DNA of 64,000 bases from Flavobacterium sp. 102 (GCF_003634615.1 NZ_RBKX01000001.1:2356001-2420000), one strand, 5' to 3'; positions 45,530 to 55,914 are shown, counted from the stretch's first letter. The notes: generated by a model from the letters alone, not told the origin. Translations and numbers: made by a program.

Positions 45530-47320
45530 TTAACAATCGTCGGAAAGGTAAATGGTAAACTTTGATCCTTCTTTTGGCTTGCCTTCTGCAAAAATATAGC
45601 CTTTGTGATTTTCGACAATCTTTTTACAAATAGCTAGTCCGATTCCGGTTCCTGCGTATTCATTTTTATTGTGCAGACGGTTGAACAGAATGAATATTTT
45701 TTCGGCATATTCTTGTTCGAAACCGATTCCATTATCTTCAAAAGTAATTTTATAGAATTTGTCTTTGGTCTTTTTCGGAATCAAGTCTTCTTCCAGCGCT
45801 ACTACTTTTTTAGAAGAAATTTTAATTTTTGGAGTTACATTTTCTTTACTGTATTTCAAAGAATTCCCAATTAAATTAATAAATAATTGTTGAATTTGGA
45901 AAGGAATCACAGTCATTTTAGGTAGCTTTTCGCTCTCAATCTCCGCGTTTTTTTCTTCTATTGATTGTGCCAAATCGAATTTGGCATTTTCTAATAAGTC
46001 ACCGAGATTTACTTTTTCAAAAACCTTTTCTGTTTTATTCGCTCTCGAATATTGAAGCAAATCGTCTATCAATATTCTCATTCGGTCAACCGAAGAATGG
46101 ATTCGGGTAATGTATTCTTTTCCATTATCAGAAAGGTGGTCATATTCTTTATCGGAAAGTCTTGAAATAAAAGTTTGAATTTTTCGCAAAGGTTCCTGCA
46201 AATCATGACTGGCAACATAGTTAAACGCTAATAGTTCTTTGTTACTGGCTTCGAGTTCTATGTTTTGTTGTTCCAACGATAAAGAAGCTAAAACTTCCTC
46301 AGTTACATCACTAGTAGTTCCGATTAAGATTTTTTGACCGGATTTATTGGTTACAATTCTACCGGTAGTCCTAAAGTAAAGTAACTTTTTGTCTTTAGCG
46401 ATGATTCTATAGGTGAAAGGCGGTAAATTATCTTTTTCCAGTCTATCGGATGTGATACCTTCAAAATAGGACTTGTCTTCTGAATGAACATATTTCAAAA
46501 AATCTTCCTGCCCATTTTTAAACGATTGCGGTTCACATCCCAAGAGGCGATAAATATTATCTGAAAAAGTATATTCGTGGCTGTCAATATTGAGTTGCCA
46601 ACTACCAAAACTACCCACAATTTCAGCTAAGTTACTCGACTCATTTAAGACAGTTAAACGGTTGTTTGATAATTGTAATTTTTCTAAATCTCGAGTAATT
46701 CTGATATAAGAGATGGAGATTAAAACTAAGGTTATCAGTAAAGTGACGTAAATAAAAATAGGCGTAACCTTGATAGTGTCTTTATAACTTAACTCTCTTA
46801 ATTTTAAGTTTTTTTTCTCCAATAGAATCATAGAGTTTACTTGACTGCGAACACTATCCATGGTATGTTTCCCAATAATGAGTTGTTCTTTTAATTTTTT
46901 GTCATCCAGCTTTCTATTTAAAGAAAGATGCAACGTTTTAGAAAGATAGTTTTGTCTTTTACTGATGTATAATTGTAGTTTTCTCAAGTTGTTTTCCTGA
47001 GCCGGATCATTTTTAGTATAGCTTTTTACAATTTTAAAAGAACGATCAATTTTTTCTTTCGAACTCAGATAAGGTTCTAAAAAAGTAGAATCTTTAGTAA
47101 TTAAAAAACCACGTTGGCCGGTTTCGGAATCCTTTAAATAGGAGAACAAACGTTCCAACTCCAGATTTACATCATAGGAATGGTTAACCCATTTAGAGGA
47201 ATTATTTAATAGATTGATGTGTTTAAAAGTAACTGCGGAAATAAAAAAGATAGCAAAAATAGAAACCACAAAAATGCTTTTGAGAAAAATAGGAGATTTA
47301 TAAAATGCATTTAGTTTCAT
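45530..47320 (-). CDS. CHASE3-PAS sensor histidine kinase
   Basis: A 596-residue membrane kinase. Two helices (~12-32 and ~185-205) bracket an extracytoplasmic CHASE3 domain (~45-180, hallmark DSETGQRGFLIT at ~64). A PAS domain (~225-345) and a HisKA domain (His372 in VASHDLQEPL) follow. The ATPase (~475-590) has LIGNSLKYS, DNGIGF and GTGIGLAICKK. DLQEP is the variant seen in kinases that pair with RcpA-like receivers, and such a receiver is encoded 14 bases upstream. It is the last gene of a three-gene operon. Confidence 0.93.
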   Translation of the reverse strand: MKLNAFYKSPIFLKSIFVVSIFAIFFISAVTFKHINLLNNSSKWVNHSYDVNLELERLFSYLKDSETGQRGFLITKDSTFLEPYLSSKEKIDRSFKIVKSYTKNDPAQENNLRKLQLYISKRQNYLSKTLHLSLNRKLDDKKLKEQLIIGKHTMDSVRSQVNSMILLEKKNLKLRELSYKDTIKVTPIFIYVTLLITLVLISISYIRITRDLEKLQLSNNRLTVLNESSNLAEIVGSFGSWQLNIDSHEYTFSDNIYRLLGCEPQSFKNGQEDFLKYVHSEDKSYFEGITSDRLEKDNLPPFTYRIIAKDKKLLYFRTTGRIVTNKSGQKILIGTTSDVTEEVLASLSLEQQNIELEASNKELLAFNYVASHDLQEPLRKIQTFISRLSDKEYDHLSDNGKEYITRIHSSVDRMRILIDDLLQYSRANKTEKVFEKVNLGDLLENAKFDLAQSIEEKNAEIESEKLPKMTVIPFQIQQLFINLIGNSLKYSKENVTPKIKISSKKVVALEEDLIPKKTKDKFYKITFEDNGIGFEQEYAEKIFILFNRLHNKNEYAGTGIGLAICKKIVENHKGYIFAEGKPKEGSKFTIYLSDDC

Positions 47321-47334
47321 GGTGTTGGTTCTTT

Positions 47335-47781
47335 TTACATGCGTAATAAAAAATTATCTTTATTCAATCCCGATGTATGGTATTGCCAATTAATCGTTAC
47401 AACATCAGACAGTACTTTTTTCAGCGTAGCAAAATCACTTGGCTTTTTGATATAAATATTTGCACCTCTGACAAAGGTTTCTTCTATGTGTTCTTCAGAG
47501 GAAGAAGTAGAAAAAATAGCAATGGCAATATCATTGAACTTTTCGTCCATTTTTATTTCATCAAGACATTCGATACCGTTTTTTCTCGGCATGTTTAAAT
47601 CCAGAAATAGGACATTGGGCAAAATAGCATCGGGTTTGTTAAGATAATTCATCAATTCAACACCATCATTAAAGGTGTTGACTTTGGTATTGATTTTTAA
47701 TTCATCAAACGCATCGGTAAAAAAGAGCCTGTCATCTTCATCGTCATCCGCCAAAATGATGTGTATATATTCCTTATCCAT
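47335..47781 (-). CDS. RcpA-like single-domain response regulator
   Basis: A 148-residue receiver with ADDDEDD (11-17), phosphoacceptor Asp61 in FLDLNMPRKNG, STSSS as the switch region and Lys113 in IKKP. There is no output domain. The NMPRKNG variant is typical of receivers paired with bacteriophytochrome-like or DLQEP kinases. It lies between the AraC gene (3 bases upstream) and the kinase (14 bases downstream). Confidence 0.92.
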   Translation of the reverse strand: MDKEYIHIILADDDEDDRLFFTDAFDELKINTKVNTFNDGVELMNYLNKPDAILPNVLFLDLNMPRKNGIECLDEIKMDEKFNDIAIAIFSTSSSEEHIEETFVRGANIYIKKPSDFATLKKVLSDVVTINWQYHTSGLNKDNFLLRM

Positions 47782-47784
47782 AAA

Positions 47785-48342
47785 TTATTTTTTGTTAGCA
47801 ATCTCTCTTCTCTTGGTTATAATTCTTTGAAAAGCCGATGGTGTAATACCAGTGACGTTTTTAAATTGAGTACTCAAATGGGCAACACTCGAATAATTTA
47901 ATTTAAAAGCAATTTCTGTTAAACTTAAATGGGCACTCACAATGAGCTGCTTGGCATATTCAATTTTTTGCATAATGATGTAATTCTCTATTGAAGTATA
48001 GGTTACATCTGAAAACAAATTGGATAGATAGCCATAGCTGTGACTCAATTTTTCGGCAAGATAAACAGAGCTTTTGACATTTACTAATTCCGGACTATGA
48101 ATCATCTCAATGATGGTATCTTTCATTTTTTGAACCAAAATTGTTTTTTGATTTTCAATAATATCAATACCGTATTCTTTGAGTTCTTCTGTGAACTCGG
48201 TAAACTTTTGAGTATCGGTTTTTTCCAAGATTTCAACTTCACCAAAGCCAAGTACTCGGTGTTTTATGCCAAACTTAAGAAGTTTATCGTCTAAAACTCT
48301 TCGACAAACAGCATTAAAGTCAAATTTGATAAAGATTTTCAT
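47785..48342 (-). CDS. AraC-type regulator, first gene of the CHASE3 operon
   Basis: A 185-residue protein. The start is at MKIFIKFDFNAVC. The longer frame is unsupported. The N-terminal ~85 residues are a small unassigned domain with a GFGEVEIL turn. The C-terminal ~95 residues are an AraC HTH (SVYLAEKLSHSYGYLSNLF and LSLTEIAFKLNYSSVAHLSTQFK, closing GITPSAFQR). It heads the operon with the receiver and kinase and is probably the transcriptional output or an autoregulator of that system. Confidence 0.85.
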   Translation of the reverse strand: MKIFIKFDFNAVCRRVLDDKLLKFGIKHRVLGFGEVEILEKTDTQKFTEFTEELKEYGIDIIENQKTILVQKMKDTIIEMIHSPELVNVKSSVYLAEKLSHSYGYLSNLFSDVTYTSIENYIIMQKIEYAKQLIVSAHLSLTEIAFKLNYSSVAHLSTQFKNVTGITPSAFQRIITKRREIANKK

Positions 48343-48397
48343 ATAAAGATTTGGATTATTTTTAGCCTGTAAAAGTAACAAAATATTTCCATCAAAA

Positions 48398-48420
48398 AAG
48401 CCGTAAATAAATACGGCTTT
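48398..48420. terminator. Hairpin between the AraC operon and pyrF
   Basis: AAAGCCGTA/TACGGCTTT with T or A runs on both sides could terminate in either direction. No gene ends here on the plus strand. It may instead be a leader hairpin of the divergent AraC operon or a boundary element. Confidence 0.55.
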
Positions 48421-48597
48421 TTTTTCTCTCTAACCCCAACTTTTATTATTTGCGATAATAATTAAGGCATTACTTATTATCAGCATTACAAATTTATTTC
48501 AGAGTCACGGTAAGCTCGTTATATAATTTTCAAGGAAGTTTATAAAATTATCACATTGTGCAATCCAATTTGTAACTTTGCACAACAACTACAAAAA

Positions 48598-49413
48598 ATG
48601 ACAACACAGCAACTCGTTCAACAAATCCGCCAAAAAAAATCTTTCCTTTGCATAGGTTTGGATGTCGATTTAACAAAGATTCCGCAACATTTATTGGCAC
48701 TCGAAGATCCAATATTTGAATTCAACAAAGCCATAATTGACGCGACTCATGATTTATGCGTTTCTTATAAACCTAATACCGCTTTTTACGAAGCATATGG
48801 TTTAAAAGGATGGACATCATTGCAAAAGACCATTAATTATCTTAACGAAAACCATCCTGAAATTTTTACGATAGCCGATGCCAAACGAGGCGATATCGGT
48901 AATACATCAACCATGTATGCCAAAGCTTTTCTGGAAGATTTAAATTTTGATTCAGTTACCGTTGCGCCATACATGGGGAAAGATTCGGTTGAACCGTTTC
49001 TTGCTTTTGAAAACAAACATGCTATCCTATTGACGTTAACGTCTAATGAAGGTGCTTTTGATTTCCAAACGAAAAGCATAGAAGGTTCTGCATTATACAA
49101 AACGGTAATCAAGACTTCTAAAACATGGAAGAACAGTCATAACTTGATGTATGTAGTAGGTGCTACCAAAGCAGAATATTTTGCCGAAATTCGTAAAATT
49201 GTACCCAATAGCTTTTTTCTCGTTCCCGGAGTTGGTGCCCAAGGCGGGAGTCTTTCGGAAGTTTGTCAATATGGAATGAATGATGATATTGGTCTATTAA
49301 TTAATTCGTCTCGTGGTATTATTTATGCTTCAAGTGGAAAGGATTTTGCTCAAAAGGCTAGGGAAGAAGCACTGAAATTGCAACAAGAAATGGAAGCCAT
49401 CATGAAATTATAA
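48598..49413 (+). CDS. pyrF: Orotidine 5'-phosphate decarboxylase
   Basis: A 272-residue enzyme that decarboxylates OMP to UMP in pyrimidine synthesis. The start is at [10 protein letters not shown]. The longer frame is unsupported. A candidate -7 TAACTTTG lies near 48573. It is the long (type 2) form, with the active-site motif DAKRGDIGN (Asp94, Lys96, Asp99) and [13 protein letters not shown] before it. Length fits the family. The next gene follows after 6 bases in the same frame. Confidence 0.95.
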   Translation: MTTQQLVQQIRQKKSFLCIGLDVDLTKIPQHLLALEDPIFEFNKAIIDATHDLCVSYKPNTAFYEAYGLKGWTSLQKTINYLNENHPEIFTIADAKRGDIGNTSTMYAKAFLEDLNFDSVTVAPYMGKDSVEPFLAFENKHAILLTLTSNEGAFDFQTKSIEGSALYKTVIKTSKTWKNSHNLMYVVGATKAEYFAEIRKIVPNSFFLVPGVGAQGGSLSEVCQYGMNDDIGLLINSSRGIIYASSGKDFAQKAREEALKLQQEMEAIMKL

Positions 49414-49419
49414 TCCAGC

Positions 49420-50229
49420 TTGAAAACTTTCACAGACCAATTCGGAACAACGCACACTTTTGCATCAACACCAAAGCGAATAGTTTCTTTAGTACCATCT
49501 CAAACAGAATTGTTATATGATTTGGGTTTGGAAGAAAGTATTGTAGGTGTTACTAAATTTTGCGTGCATCCTTTTCATTTTAAATCAACAAAAAAAATCA
49601 TTGGCGGTACCAAGAAAGTACATTTCGAAAAAATTCGTTTGTTGCAACCTGATATTATCATTGCCAATAAAGAGGAGAATACTCAAGAGATAGTTGAAGC
49701 ATTATCAAAAATTTGTCCGGTTTGGGTTACTGATATCATTACGCTGGATGATAATTTGAAAATGATGGAAGATTTTGGTTTGCTTTTCAACAAAAGAATT
49801 GAAGCGCAGAAATGGATAGACAAAATCAATTTTGCTTACGCCGATTTTCAACATTTCATCCAAGACAAAGAAGTCAATAAAGTGGCTTATTTTATTTGGG
49901 CAAATCCTTATATGGTAGCAGCTGGAAATACTTTTATCAATGAGTTATTAAAGTTGAATAAATTTGAAAACATTTATGACAATAATCCAAAATACGAAGG
50001 AAGATATCCTGAAGTGATTGTGCAGAAAATGCGAATTCAAGGCGATCCTGATTTGGTGTTGCTTTCTTCAGAACCTTTCCCGTTTACTGATGAGCACGCC
50101 TTTGAATTAGGTCGTTTTACACATCATGCGAAAACTGTTTTTGTAGATGGAGAAATGTTTTCTTGGTATGGCAGCCGATTGGTAAAAGCCTTTGCTTATT
50201 TCAAAAAACTTCACGAAAAAATAGCGTAA
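49420..50229 (+). CDS. Helical-backbone metal receptor (BtuF/FepB-like), no signal peptide
   Basis: A 269-residue protein of the ABC substrate-binding class III fold. The pattern PKRIVSLVPSQTELLYDLGL is the usual start of BtuF/siderophore-binding domains. Two lobes are joined by a long helix (~140-155). No signal peptide is present, and the only start at the right place is TTG, 6 bases after the pyrF stop. It probably stays in the cytoplasm, unlike classical binding proteins, so its role may be metal or cofactor handling rather than import. No transporter genes are adjacent. Confidence 0.8.
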   Translation: MKTFTDQFGTTHTFASTPKRIVSLVPSQTELLYDLGLEESIVGVTKFCVHPFHFKSTKKIIGGTKKVHFEKIRLLQPDIIIANKEENTQEIVEALSKICPVWVTDIITLDDNLKMMEDFGLLFNKRIEAQKWIDKINFAYADFQHFIQDKEVNKVAYFIWANPYMVAAGNTFINELLKLNKFENIYDNNPKYEGRYPEVIVQKMRIQGDPDLVLLSSEPFPFTDEHAFELGRFTHHAKTVFVDGEMFSWYGSRLVKAFAYFKKLHEKIA

Positions 50230-50236
50230 AAAAAAT

Positions 50237-50268
50237 GCCGATGCTTTCCCAAGCACCGGCGATTTTTT
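50237..50268 (+). terminator. Terminator of the pyrF operon
   Basis: GCCGATGCTT/AAGCACCGGC stem with one mismatch, a 4-base loop and a T run. Confidence 0.75.
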
Positions 50269-50397
50269 AACTAACCTAACCAAATATAATAAAAAACCAA
50301 TTTATTATACAGCAAAGATAAGGTGTGTTTTAAAATTCTTATGTTAACGTTATGTTATACTTATGTTATTGATTTCTAAAATTTTAGAAACCCCTTA

Positions 50398-51108
50398 TTA
50401 CTTCTTATCTTGCAAAGCAAAAACTTTTTGCAATAAGGTTGAAGTTCTCGAATTCAAATTGGTTCTGATGTTTTTTTCTTCTACAGCAATCATTTTATAA
50501 ACACCTTCCAAAGCTTTATTTGTAGTGTAATCTGTTAAGTCTGGATTTACTTTTTTTACCAATGGAATCGAATTGTATTTGGAAATAATATTATTCCAAA
50601 CTTTATCGGCACCCACTTTGGCAAAGGAGTTTTTAATCACCGGATTAAATTTGGCATACAATGGCGTAGTGGTTGTAGTTTGTAGATAAGTCGTTGCCGA
50701 ACTTTCATTACCCATCAAAATGTTTTTAGCGTCGGTAAAACTCATTTGCTTTACAGCATCTACAAAGATTGGAGTCGACTCTTTCACCGCATCTTCAGCA
50801 GCGCGATTCAGCATTTTTATTCCGTCATCGGCTAATGAACTTAAACCAATTTTTCTCAAAGCTTTATCCACTTTTTGTAATTCTTCCGGCATTAGGATTT
50901 TTACAGCTTCATTTTTATAAAAACCATCCATTGCGGTTAATTTGGATACTTGTTTAGATATTCCATTGTTGAGCGCTTCTTTTAGTCCGCCGGCAATGTC
51001 AAGCTGACCGGTTTGATTTAGTTCAGGAAATTGATTGGCTACTTGTTGTAGTTCTGCGCAGCTTAGCAAGCTATACGAGATTAAAAGAGCAAGGATTGTT
51101 TTAGTCAT
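50398..51108 (-). CDS. DUF4197 lipoprotein
   Basis: A 236-residue lipoprotein. The start is at MTKTILALLISYSLLSC (Cys17), since the longer frame reads through the divergent control region. The body is helical, with GGLKEALNNGISKQV, LRKIGLSSLADD and SFTDAKNILMGN, the pattern of DUF4197 (periplasmic, function unknown). It is divergent from the mutase gene, with a 230-base gap. Confidence 0.88.
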   Translation of the reverse strand: MTKTILALLISYSLLSCAELQQVANQFPELNQTGQLDIAGGLKEALNNGISKQVSKLTAMDGFYKNEAVKILMPEELQKVDKALRKIGLSSLADDGIKMLNRAAEDAVKESTPIFVDAVKQMSFTDAKNILMGNESSATTYLQTTTTTPLYAKFNPVIKNSFAKVGADKVWNNIISKYNSIPLVKKVNPDLTDYTTNKALEGVYKMIAVEEKNIRTNLNSRTSTLLQKVFALQDKK

Positions 51109-51243
51109 GTTGATTAAATTGTTTTTTTGGAATTGTTTCACCAGTTCGCTGGCACTGGTGTTGTGAATCTTAGTTTTCATAGAAAAGAATGGTAAAGATT
51201 TGAATGCCAAAGTTAAAAATAGATTAATAGGCAACTGTTAATA

Positions 51244-51262
51244 TTTGTCTAAACTTGACAAA
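51244..51262. promoter_or_regulatory. Inverted repeat upstream of icmF
   Basis: TTTGTC and GACAAA are separated by 7 bases (TAAACTT). It lies between the divergent DUF4197 and icmF genes, about 76 bases before the icmF ATG, and may be an operator. Confidence 0.4.
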
Positions 51263-51337
51263 AATTATGCCATCAATTTACTGTGTAATTTTTATTAATT
51301 GCGTAAATTGCGGCACTTAAATTATCATATTCTCAAA

Positions 51338-54300
51338 ATGGAACCACAAATCCCGTATATTCCTAAAAATAAAGTCAGAATTGTAACTGCAGCTTCTCTT
51401 TTTGATGGTCACGATGCCGCAATAAACATCATGCGACGCATCATTCAAGCGACCGGAGTGGAAGTAATTCACCTTGGTCACGACCGTAGTGTAGAAGAAG
51501 TTGTGAACACAGCCATTCAAGAAGATGCCAATGCTATTGCGATGACGTCTTATCAAGGCGGACACAATGAGTACTTTAAATACATGCACGATTTATTAAA
51601 GGAAAAAGGCGCAGGCCATATCAAAATATTTGGCGGCGGCGGTGGCGTAATTTTGCCTTCCGAGATTTCGGAATTGCATGAATATGGCATTACCCGAATT
51701 TATTCTCCGGATGATGGACGTTCTATGGGTTTGCAAGGCATGATTAACGATTTAGTAAAACAATCTGATTATCCTGTTGGCGATGAATTGAATGGTGAAA
51801 TCAATCATTTGGAAGAAAAAAATCCAACGGCGATTGCTCGAGTGATTTCTTCGGCTGAGAATTTCCCGGATGTGGCCAAAGATACTTTGGACGCTATCCA
51901 CAAGAAAAACGAAACAACTCACATTCCTGTTTTAGGAATTACCGGAACCGGTGGCGCCGGAAAATCGTCTTTAGTAGATGAATTAGTGCGCAGATTCCTA
52001 ATTGATTTTCCTGAAAAAACTATCGGATTGATTTCAGTCGATCCCTCGAAACGCAAAACCGGCGGTGCTTTATTAGGAGATAGAATTCGAATGAATGCGA
52101 TTAACAATCCTCGAGTTTATATGCGTTCGTTGGCTACACGTCAGTCGAATTTGGCTTTGTCTAAATATGTAAACGAAGCGATTCAGGTGTTGAAAGCCGC
52201 AAAATATGACATTATCATTTTGGAAACTTCCGGAATTGGTCAAAGTGATACGGAGATTTTAGAGCATTCTGATGTGTCGCTATATGTAATGACGCCTGAG
52301 TTTGGTGCCGCAACGCAATTAGAGAAAATCGATATGCTTGATTTTGCCGATTTGGTTGCCATTAATAAGTTTGACAAACGAGGCGCTTTGGATGCGATTC
52401 GTGATGTGAAGAAGCAATACCAACGCAATCACAATCTTTGGGATACCAATCCTGATGAAATGCCGGTTATTGGAACCATTGCTTCCCAATTCAATGATCC
52501 CGGAATGAATACGCTCTACAAAAAAATCATGGATAAGATTGTTGAAAAAACCGGAGCCGATTTAAAATCGACTTTCGAAATCACTCGTGAAATGAGTGAG
52601 AAGATATTCGTAATTCCGCCACACAGAACGCGTTATTTATCGGAGATTGCCGAGAACAATCGAAAGTATGATGAGACGGTTTTAACGCAAGTTGAAGTTG
52701 CTCAAAAGTTGTATGGTATTTTCAAAACGATTGAGTCGGTTGCAAAAAAACAAGCCGAAATTGACAAATCCGGAATTGAATTTAACAGTTTGAATTTCAA
52801 TGAAGATAACAAAGACTTCTTAAACCTATTGGTTAAAGAATTTGACCGAGTAAAAATGAACCTTGATCCATTCAATTGGGAAATTATCTTGACTTGGAAT
52901 GACAAGGTCAACAAGTATAAAAATCCGGTGTACAGCTTTAAAGTGCGTGACAAGGAAATCAAAATTGAAACGCACACTGAAAGTTTGTCTCACTCTCAAA
53001 TTCCAAAAGTAGCGCTGCCTAAATACCAAGCTTGGGGCGATATTTTAAAATGGAATTTACAAGAGAATGTTCCCGGAGAATTCCCATTTGCCTCAGGTTT
53101 GTATCCGTTCAAAAGAGAAGGTGAAGATCCAACGCGTATGTTTGCCGGAGAAGGTGGGCCGGAAAGAACCAATCGTCGTTTTCACTATGTTTCTTTAGGC
53201 ATGCCTGCGAAGCGATTGTCAACGGCTTTCGACAGTGTAACTTTGTATGGAAACGATCCTGATTTGCGTCCGGATATTTATGGAAAAATCGGGAATGCCG
53301 GTGTTTCTATTTGTTGTTTAGATGACGCTAAGAAATTGTATTCCGGTTTCGATTTGAGTCACGCGATGACTTCAGTTTCGATGACGATTAACGGTCCGGC
53401 GCCGATGTTGCTTGGGTTCTTTATGAATGCGGCTATCGACCAAAACTGTGAAAAATACATCATTGACAACAATCTTCAAGTCGAAATTGAAGAGAAAATC
53501 AATGAAATCTATAAAACCAAAAAAGTAGCGCGTCCAAAATACAACGGTGATTTGCCAAAAGGAAATAACGGTTTAGGTTTAATGCTTTTAGGCGTTACCG
53601 GAGATCAAGTTTTACCCAAAGAAATTTACGACGATATCAAAATTAAAACGCTTACGCAAGTACGCGGGACGGTTCAAGCGGATATTTTAAAAGAAGACCA
53701 AGCGCAAAATACTTGCATTTTCTCGACCGAATTTGCCTTGCGATTGATGGGCGATGTTCAAGAATATTTTATCCAAAAGAATGTGCGTAACTTCTATTCG
53801 GTTTCGATTTCAGGTTATCACATTGCCGAAGCAGGAGCGAACCCAATTACCCAATTGGCGTTTACGTTGGCGAATGGTTTCACTTACGTGGAATATTACT
53901 TAAGCCGTGGGATGAACATTAATGATTTCGGGCCAAACTTATCGTTCTTCTTCTCCAACGGAATAGATCCTGAATATGCGGTAATCGGTAGAGTAGCGCG
54001 TAAAATTTGGGCGAAAGCCATGAAACAAAAATACGGTGCCAACGAAAGAGCACAGATGTTGAAATACCATATCCAAACTTCGGGACGTTCGTTGCATGCT
54101 CAAGAAATTGACTTTAATGATATCCGTACGACTTTACAAGCTTTGTATGCGATTTATGACAATTGTAATTCATTGCACACGAATGCTTACGACGAAGCGA
54201 TTACTACACCAACAGAAGAATCAGTGCGTCGTGCGATGGCGATTCAGTTAATCATCAATAAAGAATTGGGCTTAGCCAAAAACGAAAATCCAATACAAGG

Positions 54301-54763
54301 TTCGTTTATCATCGAAGAGCTAACCGATTTGGTAGAAGATGCCGTTTTGCAAGAATTCGACAGAATTACGGAACGCGGTGGTGTTCTTGGTGCTATGGAA
54401 ACGATGTACCAAAGAAGTAAAATTCAAGAAGAAAGTTTGTACTACGAAACTTTGAAACATACCGGAGAATTCCCAATCATTGGTGTAAATACATTTTTGA
54501 GTTCAAAAGGTTCGCCAACAGTTGTGCCATTAGAAGTTATTCGCGCGACAGAAGAAGAAAAGCAATTCCAAATCAAAACTTTAGAAACGTTACACCAAGC
54601 CAATACCGGTATTGAAGAAGAACAATTAAACATGTTACAAGAAGCAGCCATTTCCAATAAAAACTTGTTTGAAAGATTGATGGAAGCGACGAAGTATTGT
54701 TCATTGGGACAAATTACTTCGGCTTTGTTTGAAGTTGGTGGGCAGTATAGAAGAAATATGTAA
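51338..54763 (+). CDS. icmF: Fused isobutyryl-CoA mutase (IcmF)
   Basis: A 1141-residue coenzyme-B12 enzyme that interconverts isobutyryl-CoA and butyryl-CoA. The start is at [10 protein letters not shown]. Order: B12-binding domain (~10-145, [10 protein letters not shown] with His25). Next is a MeaB-like G-protein chaperone (~195-420, P-loop GTGGAGKS at 203-210, NKFDKR). A linker and the TIM-barrel mutase domain follow (~590-1141, [31 protein letters not shown]). This order with a built-in GTPase is specific to IcmF, as opposed to separate methylmalonyl-CoA mutase subunits. It is monocistronic. Confidence 0.93.
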   Translation: MEPQIPYIPKNKVRIVTAASLFDGHDAAINIMRRIIQATGVEVIHLGHDRSVEEVVNTAIQEDANAIAMTSYQGGHNEYFKYMHDLLKEKGAGHIKIFGGGGGVILPSEISELHEYGITRIYSPDDGRSMGLQGMINDLVKQSDYPVGDELNGEINHLEEKNPTAIARVISSAENFPDVAKDTLDAIHKKNETTHIPVLGITGTGGAGKSSLVDELVRRFLIDFPEKTIGLISVDPSKRKTGGALLGDRIRMNAINNPRVYMRSLATRQSNLALSKYVNEAIQVLKAAKYDIIILETSGIGQSDTEILEHSDVSLYVMTPEFGAATQLEKIDMLDFADLVAINKFDKRGALDAIRDVKKQYQRNHNLWDTNPDEMPVIGTIASQFNDPGMNTLYKKIMDKIVEKTGADLKSTFEITREMSEKIFVIPPHRTRYLSEIAENNRKYDETVLTQVEVAQKLYGIFKTIESVAKKQAEIDKSGIEFNSLNFNEDNKDFLNLLVKEFDRVKMNLDPFNWEIILTWNDKVNKYKNPVYSFKVRDKEIKIETHTESLSHSQIPKVALPKYQAWGDILKWNLQENVPGEFPFASGLYPFKREGEDPTRMFAGEGGPERTNRRFHYVSLGMPAKRLSTAFDSVTLYGNDPDLRPDIYGKIGNAGVSICCLDDAKKLYSGFDLSHAMTSVSMTINGPAPMLLGFFMNAAIDQNCEKYIIDNNLQVEIEEKINEIYKTKKVARPKYNGDLPKGNNGLGLMLLGVTGDQVLPKEIYDDIKIKTLTQVRGTVQADILKEDQAQNTCIFSTEFALRLMGDVQEYFIQKNVRNFYSVSISGYHIAEAGANPITQLAFTLANGFTYVEYYLSRGMNINDFGPNLSFFFSNGIDPEYAVIGRVARKIWAKAMKQKYGANERAQMLKYHIQTSGRSLHAQEIDFNDIRTTLQALYAIYDNCNSLHTNAYDEAITTPTEESVRRAMAIQLIINKELGLAKNENPIQGSFIIEELTDLVEDAVLQEFDRITERGGVLGAMETMYQRSKIQEESLYYETLKHTGEFPIIGVNTFLSSKGSPTVVPLEVIRATEEEKQFQIKTLETLHQANTGIEEEQLNMLQEAAISNKNLFERLMEATKYCSLGQITSALFEVGGQYRRNM

Positions 54764-54785
54764 ATACAGACTTTTTATATATAAC

Positions 54786-54813
54786 AAACCTCACAGCAAT
54801 GTGAGGTTTTTAT
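54786..54813 (+). terminator. Terminator of icmF
   Basis: Perfect stem AAACCTCACA/TGTGAGGTTT with loop GCAA. Its right arm abuts the stop codon of the convergent small gene. Confidence 0.9.
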
Positions 54814-54956
54814 TTTTCGTCTTTATTCTCATTAAACTTTTTTACAATCGCTTTTAACAGTTCGGCACGTGTCGCTTTCTTCTCTTTTTCCTTATCTTGC
54901 GCTTTGTGAAGTTTGTCGTTGTGCGCTTTGATATTTCTTGGATTGTTTCTTCCCAT
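54810..54956 (-). CDS. Small basic protein, 48 aa
   Basis: A short gene encoding MGRNNPRNIKAHNDKLHKAQ and then a lysine-rich tail (DKEKEKKATRAELLKAIVKK). The C-terminal half would form an amphipathic, highly charged helix. Strong positive charge suggests nucleic-acid or ribosome binding. Family unknown to me. Confidence 0.65.
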   Translation of the reverse strand: MGRNNPRNIKAHNDKLHKAQDKEKEKKATRAELLKAIVKKFNENKDEK

Positions 54957-55117
54957 AGGGCAAAAATACATTTGATATTAAGAGGAAGACTGCGGGTGAC
55001 AGTCAGGTATTTCCAAAGGTAGTTATATTTTACAATTATAAAAATTTCTTAAAAAGAAAGTTTGGCATCAATATTGAACTGAGCGAAATATCATTAATCA
55101 TTTAAAACCTATATATT

Positions 55118-55615
55118 ATGAAAAAGTTTACCCTTATTTTAGCTTTTATCGGAATGATAACGCTACAAAGTTGCAACACAAATGACGATATTGACAATGA
55201 TACTATTGCAGAAGTATTTGAATATAGCAATGTGGATTTTTTACCAAATAACTACACGGTACTGCTCGAATATCCTCATCCTATTTTTACTTCTGACATG
55301 GTTTTAGTTTATCGTTTGTCAGATATAACTAATCAAGGAGATGATATATGGAAACCACTACCTGAAACCTTTTATTTTGATGATGGTACTTTAGATTTTA
55401 GATATGATTTTAATTTTACCCAATTTGATGCCGAAGTGTATATGGATGGTTTCGATTTGGCTGGATTATCTTCAAGTGTCAGATTAAATCAAGTGCTGAG
55501 AGTTGTCGTAATTCCTGCATTTTTGGGTAAAACCAGCAGTGTAGATTTGAATGATTATAATGCAGTAGTGAAAGCATATAACATTGACGAAAGCAAAATT
55601 ATCAAAGTACAATAA
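55118..55615 (+). CDS. Hypothetical lipoprotein, 165 aa
   Basis: Signal MKKFTLILAFIGMITLQSC (Cys19) followed by an acidic linker (NTNDDIDNDTIAEVFE). The C-terminal domain has IFTSDMVLVYRLSD and RFDYDFNFTQFD-like strands. The type is common in flavobacteria as a small outer-membrane lipoprotein of unknown function. It has its own terminator. Confidence 0.8.
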   Translation: MKKFTLILAFIGMITLQSCNTNDDIDNDTIAEVFEYSNVDFLPNNYTVLLEYPHPIFTSDMVLVYRLSDITNQGDDIWKPLPETFYFDDGTLDFRYDFNFTQFDAEVYMDGFDLAGLSSSVRLNQVLRVVVIPAFLGKTSSVDLNDYNAVVKAYNIDESKIIKVQ

Positions 55616-55641
55616 ATAATATTTTGCATAAGAATGAATTG

Positions 55642-55667
55642 AAGCGGACTTTTAGTCCGCTTTTTTT
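55642..55667 (+). terminator. Terminator of the 165-residue lipoprotein
   Basis: AAGCGGACT/AGTCCGCTT stem, 3-base loop, T run. Confidence 0.9.
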
Positions 55668-55765
55668 ATGATTAATATGTAACTTTGATTGATAAAAAAA
55701 GATTTTATTTTGCGTCTTTTTGATGTTTCTCAGGTCTAATGGGTATAACATTAAAATTATATATC

Positions 55766-55870
55766 ATGAAAACGAACGAAACTTGCACATGTCAATGTGC
55801 TTCATGCCAAGAATGTAACTGTACGAGTTGTACTTGTGAAAATTGTACTTGTACCAACTGTTCTTGTTAA
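55766..55870 (+). CDS. Cysteine-rich 34-residue peptide, metallothionein-like
   Basis: A tiny gene encoding 34 residues, of which 12 are cysteine (positions 7, 9, 11, 14, 17, 19, 22, 24, 27, 29, 32, 34). From Cys17 the spacing is a regular CxC-xx-CxC ladder with only Thr, Asn, Glu and Ser between. There is no signal peptide and no hydrophobic stretch, so it should be cytoplasmic. Metal-thiolate binding (Zn, Cu or Cd) is the natural reading, although it matches no metallothionein family I can name. Its own hairpin terminator follows and the SigZ-like sigma gene starts 52 bases downstream. Upstream I see no good TAnnTTTG promoter. Confidence 0.85.
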   Translation: MKTNETCTCQCASCQECNCTSCTCENCTCTNCSC

Positions 55871-55879
55871 ATAACCAAT

Positions 55880-55914
55880 AACCTTGTTGCTGACTGCAAT
55901 AAGGTTGTTTTTTT
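55880..55914 (+). terminator. Terminator or attenuator between the cysteine-rich gene and sigZ
   Basis: AACCTTGTTGC/GCAATAAGGTT (one G-U pair) with a T run. The sigma factor start lies 9 bases further on, so read-through would be needed unless sigZ has its own promoter. Confidence 0.8.

Noticed and set aside
51239..51337. A cobalamin riboswitch upstream of the B12-dependent icmF.
   Set aside because: The leader is short and no B12-box sequence or conserved fold can be seen.
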